This document shows positions 56,807 to 64,000 of a DNA stretch of 64,000 nt, piece by piece (the stretch's first letter is position 1; every line of letters starts with the position of its first letter). The notes beneath the pieces are model-generated. The model ran no database searches. It worked only from the letters and a program-made list of their open reading frames with translations, and was not told the DNA's origin. Source of the stretch: Batillaria attramentaria (taxonomy: Eukaryota > Mollusca > Gastropoda > Batillariidae); contig JACVVK020000491.1 of assembly GCA_018292915.2 (NCBI GenBank), positions 48,501-112,500 of the forward strand, read 5' to 3'. A program made the position numbers and the translations under genes.

Positions 56807-59800
56807 TTATGTCCTCATGCCAGCTGCCGAAGTGGCGGCCAAACTCGGGTCTTTCACGCTAACAAACAGTCTCCCTTTGGTCGCGCCGTGCACGATTCGC
56901 TTGAGCTCAAACCTCACGCTTCTAAGTCTGATGGTGAACACTATAGGGTCCACGGCGCAGTTCAACATGGCGAAGATGAACTTGATGGTGATGACCTGGA
57001 GGTAGGACTTGCTGACGCGAGCCTCGGGATGGACCGCCAGGTACAGGTAGCCACCTAGCAGCGGAGTGGAGCACAGCAAGAAAGGGGCGACAACTGTCAG
57101 GGTGGTGACTGCTACCTTAAGGCTCATGCGTGACCGGGTGACCTGGCCGGTGTTCTCCGCCTGCCCAACCATGGTAGGGGCGATTTTGTTGACCTGTTGA
57201 ATAAGTTAGAAGGAATATAATAATATATTACACTTGTAGAGCGCGGAGTTCTGCTTCGAAAAGCACTCAATGCGCTTTTTGCTCACGCACACAACATACA
57301 CACGCACACATTTATACACATCAATACAAGCGGTGGAGTTTAAACTTAAAGATTAAAAGCTAGTTTGAAAAGATGTGTTTTGAGTTGTGCTTTAAACTGT
57401 AGGAGGGACGGGATGTTTCTCAGAGAAGATGGCAAGGAGTTCCAATAACTGAAAGAACGTCAAGTTGGCCAAATGTTTTGAGGCTGACCCGGGGGACCTT
57501 AAGTAGCGGGATGTTTCGTACGTGGTGAGCTTATCAGAGAGACGACTTTTTTTCTTTTTTTTTTAAACAAGATGCGCTGGTATAGAAACACTTGGACCAA
57601 AGAGGATGCTCGAGTTACCGAACTGACCAATAGTCAGTCGCGCTGAACATAGGTCAGTGTTGTGTTGCTGTTGGTATTCTTGGGCTGAATACTCCCAGGG
57701 TCATCCCCGTTTTCCGTCTAACTGTTTCACAATAAGCAGCAATCAACACAGGAGTCGCTCATAATTTTTTTTTTTTTGCTGCCCCAACTCTTTGCCAGCT
57801 CCAGTGGTGTTCCTCCCAGGTCATGGGTGGAACCCACGGAGGACTCGGAAGCTGGGACAATTTTTATTGTGCGTGATGATGGAGATGAGGATGATAGTAA
57901 GATGATGCTATGGAGGTCCATGTGGTTTGGGACTGCGGGACAGGGCCGCATTCCACGCTTCCTGTCATAAATATCCCGGTATTAACCAGGCCCGGGAACT
58001 ACGGCACCTGCGGTGCCGGCCGTGTAATCATCCACATCATAAGACGTGTCATACAAAGGGAAGCACCCCCAAAGTCGCACCCGTGAAGTGGGTGAAGCTC
58101 GGCTGTGTGGCAACAGCCTCCCCATTGGGCCCATAGCACACCCGCTCTGGGTAGGAGCCGACCTAGGTAGGAAAAATCCCGCTTGTCTCGGCTGGGACTC
58201 GAACCCGGGTCTCCCGGTCCATGGTCCGAAGTGCTAACCACTACACTACGGGGGCCGGTCGCTCATAATTATTTGAACTCGTTTGTATGAAGGTTATTTT
58301 AACTAGCTCTGTCTGTTACTTTTTTTTTTTTTTTTAGTGTACGGTCAAGACCATAGCTGAAACAAGTGAGCTATTTCACGATACCTATGACAAAGTTTGG
58401 AAATATCGTTCACTCTTTCTTTTCTTTTTTTTTTAATCCATGACGCAACCTACTTGCTGGCTTTTTGGCCACGTTGGGGAGAAAATTACCATAGAAATCT
58501 AATACAAGCTTGAAACATCTTGGCACAGCTGAATGAAGGCAGTTCTTAGCGCGAGTATTTCCTGGCCTTGTCTGCTTCACTTCCTGCCAGCACCAGGGGA
58601 GCCGGGGTGGCCGAATGGTAGAGCGTTGGGCTTCTAATGCTCGGGTCGTGAGTTCGTATCACGGCTGGGGCCAAATATTTGTGCTGGCTTTTTCATCGTT
58701 GCCCCGTCTTTGATATCACCCGTATGTGATTGAAAAGGACGTGAAACCCCCAAACACCCACCCACCCCACCCCACCCCACCCTCCTGCCAGCATCACGTG
58801 GAGCAGATGACACCATAGTGCAAGAGACAGCGGAGCCAATGAGCTTCAAAACTATGCATACTGCTCTGGTAACGACGATGGAAATAGCATGCTTACAATT
58901 AACTGCATCCCTTTGACCACAAATAAACCGTTTGTTAGCTCTGTATTTGGTTTCGTAGTTTCGTAGAATACAAATAGAAAGTTGGTGATCCCCTATACGT
59001 GGCCTCAGCAGCCAAGCGTTGTCAACGTGAGGGCCGTAAGTGGGGACAATAGCATAGCTTGAGTTAAATGCCAAGCATGCTCAACTGCTTTTGGTTGTCA
59101 TGTACGTAGAGCGTTGGACTTTCAATGCTCGGGCTGTGAGTTCGAATCCCGGCTGGGGCCTGGGGGGGGTAAATATTTGTCCTGGCCTTTTTCTCGTTGC
59201 CCCAGTCTTTGATGTCACCATCACCCTTATTTGGCGGAAAAGGACGTTAAACTCCCACCCACTAACCCCACCCCTGTCATATACGACAGCAGTTAACGTG
59301 ACTGACGACACCAAAAAAGAAGAAGAAGAAAAAAAAAAAGCCGTTTTACGACATTTAATTTGAAAGCCTACTTTTATCTACTTCATCGCGGATGGCACAC
59401 TGTGAGCGCACACTAAACACAGCCCATCCAGCTTCACTGTTAAATACCAGAATCGATAAACTGCAAGACATTTTTCAACTGGGGGTGGACAAGCGGTTTG
59501 GGTGAAAAAAACAAAAAAAAACAAAAACAAAACAAACAGGGGCGGTTCACAACGACTGTTGAATAGTAAAAGGGTCTAAGCGTTTCTCATATCCACGGCG
59601 CTCATGCCCTCTTACCAAATGAGGGCAGATTGCAATGTATATATATATATATAACAGCTTGATTTAGTGACACGCAAAGAACCAAAATAACCCAGCGAGG
59701 CTGTACTGACCCTCCATTAGTCTGCCCCTTGTCTTTGTTCTTTCCCCTTGACATTTGCTAATGACATTAACTTGTCAGTTCGGATAACACTTAAAGCCGA

Positions 59801-61846
59801 TGGCATTTTCCTTTGAAGCAATATCTGTAAGTTCGCTCGAACGTGCCTGTAGCCAGTTCGAATTTAGAGCCGCCAACGGAGAAGGCACACACACACACAG
59901 TCGAGGTATGTATATTGACTGAGGGAACCCATCGCTTTAAAGGTCTGCAATCCCAAGAAAACGCCACAAAAAGAGTTTAATAAAACAAGTCACAGTCAGC
60001 CCGTTCACAGTGACAGAGTTTTTAGCGTCTCTTTCAGCCTGTTTAGAGATTATTTCCTGCATGAGTTGTCCCCCGTGCATACACAGATACGCAGCAAGCA
60101 TGCAATTTTCGTGGGAGCTGTGCTCTGCCACGATAAATGCGTGCTTGTGAATGCGACAGTTTTCATTGCTTCTGTGCACACTGTGAAATAACACTGGGAC
60201 TTCAAAGTTGTTCGCAACTGTCCACTTTCCTCGTCACAGAGTTTTTTTTTTTTTTTTTTTTCCTTCTTAGGTATCACTTAGCTCGGCTCGGTCTCGGTTA
60301 GCCCGATTTGGGCGTCGTCGCAGGGGCCAAGAGAAGCGACGGATCCGGAACAGGGTTGGTGCCGGGTGAGCCTAATAATTTTCATGTAAATGGTTTACGC
60401 TGCTCAGCAAAGTCCTCTTTACGAAGGTTACCCTCCTTCGTAGGTCCCCTTACGAAGTCCTACTAGACATGCCTACTAAGCGAGGAAGATCGCTGTCTTC
60501 TCGCGCTGCGCACAACACCCACTAGGCAGTGTAGCGATGTGTCTCGCTCACTGATTAAAGAGCACAATGAAGTCGCCGCAAACTCACGCTCCGGATTCAA
60601 TAGGGCATACGAAGCACTGCATCTTTGACAGAGGTCAGTGACTGTGCACTTAATTTGCACAGTCTAAAAGTTTTTGAAACACAAAGCAAATAAAAGCGAC
60701 ATAAAAGGGACAGAAACCACTTAACTTTCACAAAGGACGGCACGGGTCACCGTTTCGGCTTTCGCCTTCCTCAGGACACAAACAAATGGGACATAACTTC
60801 AACAAACAAACAAAAGGTAACTCTGCGGACGTACTGACATACACGGCGCGGGGGGTGGGGGTTGGGGGGGGGGGGGGTTGGGGGGGGGATTGAAGTGAAA
60901 TGAAACGGTGGGCGAGAAAACGACCTTAAAACAATAGTAAAAATATCACAACACCCATCCTTTGGTGACAGAAGCCCATGGACTGTGTGTGAAAAAAAAA
61001 AGGTGGGGCAGAAAAGAATAGTAAAAAACAGCAAAGACATGACAACACCCATCTTGCTTGCGGCTTTTTGTTGGGAATGCAGACCTTTAATCTTGGTTCG
61101 CTTGCCAGTGTGAGGCCGGCCATCAGGAGTTCGTCTGGCACACACCGGAATATCGGGTTTCCGTGTTTTCTACCTTAAACGACAGCAATTTCCTGTGCTA
61201 AAAGGTTATTCAAGATAACTCACCGAGGAAATTTTAATCAATTAAAACGCTGTCGTCAGATTGTCTCGGTCACACGACCGACGGTGTTGTCGCTACGCGA
61301 TAGAAAGTAAATTATTACCCCTTTATTCCGGTCACGTTCGCTGAAAAACAAGTCAGGTGTTTCCTATCGACTTGATTGACGCACGTTTTAATCGGACACG
61401 CATCATTTCACTTGGAATTTCCGTTTCAGCACCCCCTCCCCCCCCCCTCCCTTCTTCTCTTCTATTTAGTTTGCTCTCACAGGCTAGTTCACAAAGCAGA
61501 GGTTAGGCTACATTTGCGAGGATGTGGTTCTGTTCGTTTTAAGGTCATGTGTACTCACACAATTGTCTACGCGGACAAGAAAGTTTATTGAAGTGTTGAA
61601 TTGAACTGAACTGAATCGAAAGGGGGATAAAAATCGTAGTCTTTGATTATTTGTTCGAGCATTGCAAGATTATCTTCATTGATTATCTATCGTTTTATGA
61701 GTTTCGTAAAATAACAACAGTGCTTGATCAATTAAAAAAAACAAACAACAACAACAAAAAACCGCCAGTTTAAGTCAATGAGAGTTCTATGAATGAATTT
61801 TGTTGTATACAATCTGGATGCCACCAGAATAAGTGCGTACGTGTAT

Positions 61847-61938
<92 letters not shown>

Positions 61939-61951
61939 GTGTGTGTGTGTG

Positions 61952-62040
<89 letters not shown>

Positions 62041-62502
62041 GTTACAAAGAAGAATGTATACCGCTTGTGCAATGTGAGCATCTTTGAAAGGAAATTGATA
62101 ATCAATAATATCAATAATATCATTGATATCACTCATTGATCACCAGACAGCACGCACTCTGCTTTCTTCGTCTGATAAAAGTTTTTGACAGTACCCTCAA
62201 AGCAGTATAGGCGGACGCGCGTTTAGTTTCGTTGCCCCGTCACTCTGGAACTCACTACCTGCCGCTCTGAGAGACCTGACGGACATAGGTCGTCGCGAGT
62301 CTGACTTGGAAACGTATCTGTTCCGGCTGGCTTTCCACTAGGTCCTTGTGCTGGCTTTTTCATCGTTGCCCCGTCTTTGATATCACCCGTATGTGGTGGA
62401 AAAGGACGTCAAACCCCCAAACACCCACCCACCCTCGGCTAGGTCCATATTCTTCCTCTTGTGACTCAGCTACTCTCTCTCTCTCTCTCTCTGTCTCTGA
62501 GG

Positions 62503-62585
<83 letters not shown>

Positions 62586-63361
62586 TTATTGGTATGAATG
62601 TGGGAGTATGCGCATTTAGCAACTCTATGAGAAGTGCGCTTTATTATTATTATTATTATTATTATTATCACAGTTATGTTATTAACGAGCTTAATCATAA
62701 AAGAATTCAGGGCAAGGAAGGGTTTTACCTGAATCATCGCGATGACGAATATAACGATCTGGCAAACGATGACGAAGGCTACAGCGATGACGTTGATGGA
62801 CGCGAAGATCAGAAAGGCCCCCGTGCCCGTGAATCTCGAAAAATAGCACTCCGTCACCTGACTGTCCCGCATCTCGTAGGCAATCGCCGTCATGGCGACC
62901 GGCAGCAACCACAGCAAGGTCAAGGCCACAGCAAGCGTCTTTTTCGTCACGAGCTGATCCGCGGTGAGAGGCCTCGCCAGGGTTATGACCTTCTCCACGC
63001 TAAAAATGAGTATGCTGTAGAGGGTGACTATCTCCAGGTAAGATAAAGACCCGTAGCGGATCCCACACTCCAGGGAAAAATCCGTCCACACGTCCACAAC
63101 GAGGGTGAGGTAGGTGAAAGCGAGGCCCATCAGCGCGTCCGCCAAAGCGAGGTTCACCAGCAGGGCTCGAAGCGCCATCTGCAGGGAATGCGCGCGGAGA
63201 ACCGCCACCACCATGACAGAGTTGCTTCCCATGATGCAAAGGCCTAGAAGAACCCGGATGGTCTTCATCCCCACCGAGAGGTGATAGTCACAGATGACGC
63301 AGTCTGAATCCTCATCATCGCTGCTGTTGTTCTGCACGGTAGTGGCGTTGGGCGGATCCAT
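56807..63361 (-). CDS. Orphan rhodopsin-like (class A) G-protein-coupled receptor
   Basis: Seven-helix plasma-membrane receptor from two coding exons, 63361-62729 (211 codons) and 57193-56807 (128 codons plus TAA), 339 aa; the exon containing the ATG starts at 63405 after an acceptor TTATTTTCAG. N-glycosylation sites NAT and NNSS lie near the N-terminus. Visible helices: TM1 (GSNSVMVVAVLR), TM2 (LLVNLALADALMG), TM3 after the conserved Cys (LECG), TM4 (TLLWLLPVAMT), Cys in loop 2 (TECYF), TM5, TM6 (FLLCSTP) and TM7 (FAMLNCAVDPIVF). The DRY position reads EKV, CWxP reads CSTP and NPxxY reads DPIVF. The DPxxF/Y form also occurs in melanocortin, cannabinoid and lysophospholipid receptors, but I cannot assign a ligand. 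The 5.5-kb intron lies at the start of the third intracellular loop and is full of repeats. Confidence 0.88.
57215..57480. repeat. Interspersed repeat, unidentified
   Basis: AATAATATATTACACTTGTA then AGCACTCAATGCGCTTTTTG and GAAAAGATGTGTTTTGAGTT. The pattern of an AAT tail beside a low-complexity CA stretch resembles a SINE 3' end. No second full copy in the window. Confidence 0.45.
57766..58257 (-). mobile_element. SINE-3, full length, with 13-bp target duplication
   Basis: Poly-T at the left, tRNA-like head at the right. Direct repeat GTCGCTCATAATT at 57753-57765 and 58258-58270. In the GPCR intron. Confidence 0.95.
58593..58782 (+). mobile_element. SINE-1, full length, with 11-bp target duplication
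   Basis: Head GGCCGAATGGTAGAGCGTTG then GGCTTCTAATGC, consistent with a tRNA-Arg(TCT)-like origin (inference), body CCAAATATTTGTGCTGG, tail (CCCA/CCCCA)n. Direct repeat TCCTGCCAGCA at 58582-58592 and 58783-58793. Confidence 0.93.
59106..59273 (+). mobile_element. SINE-1, near full length
   Basis: TAGAGCGTTGGACTTTCAAT, GAGTTCGAATCCCGG, TAAATATTTGTCCTGGCC, and an A/C-rich tail. Flanked by TGTCATGTACG and TGTCATATACG (11 bp, one change). Confidence 0.9.
60680..60785. mobile_element. Palindromic element P1, copy C (one arm)
   Basis: GCAAATAAAAGCGACATAAA.. through CTTTCACAAAGGACGGCACG to TTCGCCTTCCTCAGGACACA. Matches the left arm of copy B; the second arm is absent. Confidence 0.85.
60850..60890. 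repeat. Poly-G tract
   Basis: G-rich run (GGGG-T interruptions) capable of G-quadruplex formation. Confidence 0.85.
61848..62041. repeat. (TG)n(GA)n microsatellite, longest in the window
   Basis: About 170 bp of TG repeats with a few CG interruptions, then (GA)n. Confidence 0.97.
62214..62341 (+). mobile_element. LINE reverse-transcriptase C-terminal fragment
   Basis: The frame reads GRAFSFVAPSLWNSLPAALR, then DLETYLFRLAFH and a TAG stop. F-x-APxLWNSLP is the recurrent C-terminal signature of non-LTR reverse transcriptases. A SINE-1 inserts right after the stop. Confidence 0.85.
62346..62438 (+). mobile_element. SINE-1, 5'-truncated
   Basis: Starts TTGTGCTGGCTTTTTCATCG; target duplication CTAGGTCC at 62338-62345 and 62439-62446. 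It inserted into the end of the LINE fragment. Confidence 0.9.
62503..62580. repeat. (TG)n microsatellite
   Basis: Pure TG run followed after 60 bp by (ATT)n, in the GPCR intron close to exon 1. Confidence 0.95.
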
Positions 63362-63405
63362 GCGGTTAGTTCCAATAAGCGTCGATGCAGGTTGGACCCA
63401 GGTGG

Positions 63406-63967
63406 CTGAAAATAAGAGGTGACTGGCGTCCGATAAAATCCTCATAACTGATAACGCGATACCCCCCCCCCCCCCCCCCAAAAAAAAGCAAGCCGATTGC
63501 CGCCCGCCTGGGGCTCACATATGACGATATTGCATGAGCCGGTTGAATTCAACACTCCTACGACAAACCTCACATCGGCAGATCAGGAAAAAGAAGAACG
63601 ACAACAAAACCAACCGCAAAAAGAAACAAACCACTTAATAAACAGCTTAAGAAACAGTCAAGCAAACAGACAGACAAACAAACGGACAAACATTCATACC
63701 GCAAATATAGGCTACAATAAAAAAAAAAACAAAAAAACAACAACCACAAACCCAAACCAACCACTGACCCATTGAATAAAAAGAAGCATTGACAGATATG
63801 GGTAATTAACTAGACTAGGAGGATAGAGAGAGAGAGAGAGAGAGAGAATGAACGAACGAACGAAACTTTATTTTACAAGGATAAAAGATTAGGTACGCAG
63901 ACCTTGTTTTGGATCTTGTCCTTGCTAAACTACAAATACTAAACTTGGAAAATTGCAACTATTTCTT

Positions 63968-64000
<33 letters not shown>
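63406..64000. other. GPCR upstream region
   Basis: Begins with the acceptor of the first coding exon, so an untranslated exon lies further right. Contains a poly-C tract (63463-63479), A-rich sequence, (GA)n and repeat R2 copy 2. No gene recognised. Confidence 0.5.
63842..64000. repeat. Repeat R2, copy 2
   Basis: (GAAC)n, the TTTATTTTACAAGGATAAAA block, then (CA)n running off the window edge. Nearly identical to 43402-43626. Confidence 0.9.

Noticed and set aside
61393..61610. Coding exon upstream in the GPCR intron
   Set aside because: The open frames there lack helix-like sequence and matching splice phases; the two GPCR exons join directly in phase 0.
1..64000. CRISPR arrays, operons, prophage or bacterial features
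   Set aside because: The regularly repeated regions are satellites and SINEs; all confident genes are spliced metazoan genes.

Overview
The window is animal nuclear DNA. Genes are split into many short exons with GT..AG introns, the introns are full of (TG)n/(CA)n microsatellites, and several tRNA-headed SINE families, LINE 3' ends and small DNA transposons are scattered through them. The proteins (a TTC3/DZIP3-type E3 ligase, CFAP45, mitochondrial ribosomal protein mL39 and a rhodopsin-like GPCR) are metazoan. The repeat landscape suggests a lophotrochozoan, probably a mollusc such as a gastropod. That placement is inference from repeat style, not from a marker gene.

Layout. (1) 835-32606, plus strand: a 24-exon gene for a TTC3/DZIP3-like RING E3 ubiquitin ligase. 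The conceptual joined reading frame is 5,598 nt (1,865 aa) and phase agrees at every junction. (2) 32607-37714: intergenic, with SINEs and a nested TTAA-flanked foldback element. (3) 37715-47638, minus strand: CFAP45, a ciliary doublet microtubule inner protein of about 556 aa, with two paralogous alternative last exons. (4) 47639-47826: a 188-bp head-to-head promoter. (5) 47827-55483, plus strand: MRPL39 (mL39), 9 exons, 339 aa. (6) 56807-63405, minus strand: a two-coding-exon orphan class A GPCR of 339 aa with divergent microswitch motifs.

The four genes show no shared pathway. The only visible regulatory coupling is the compact shared promoter of CFAP45 and MRPL39. Most of the remaining DNA is repeats: at least four tRNA-derived SINE families (many copies with visible target-site duplications), two copies of one LINE 3' end with an (AAG)n tail, one further LINE RT C-terminus, a PIF/Harbinger deletion derivative that keeps part of a transposase-like N-terminus, several MITE families with recognisable terminal inverted repeats, a THAP-domain fragment, a 66-bp satellite, a 91-bp satellite split by a SINE, and a decayed array of about 200-bp units.

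The items most worth a second look are the duplicated CFAP45 terminal exon, a palindromic element family with 12-13 bp target duplications and a partial hammerhead-like core, a SINE sitting within 30 bp of a MRPL39 splice acceptor, and the Harbinger remnant.
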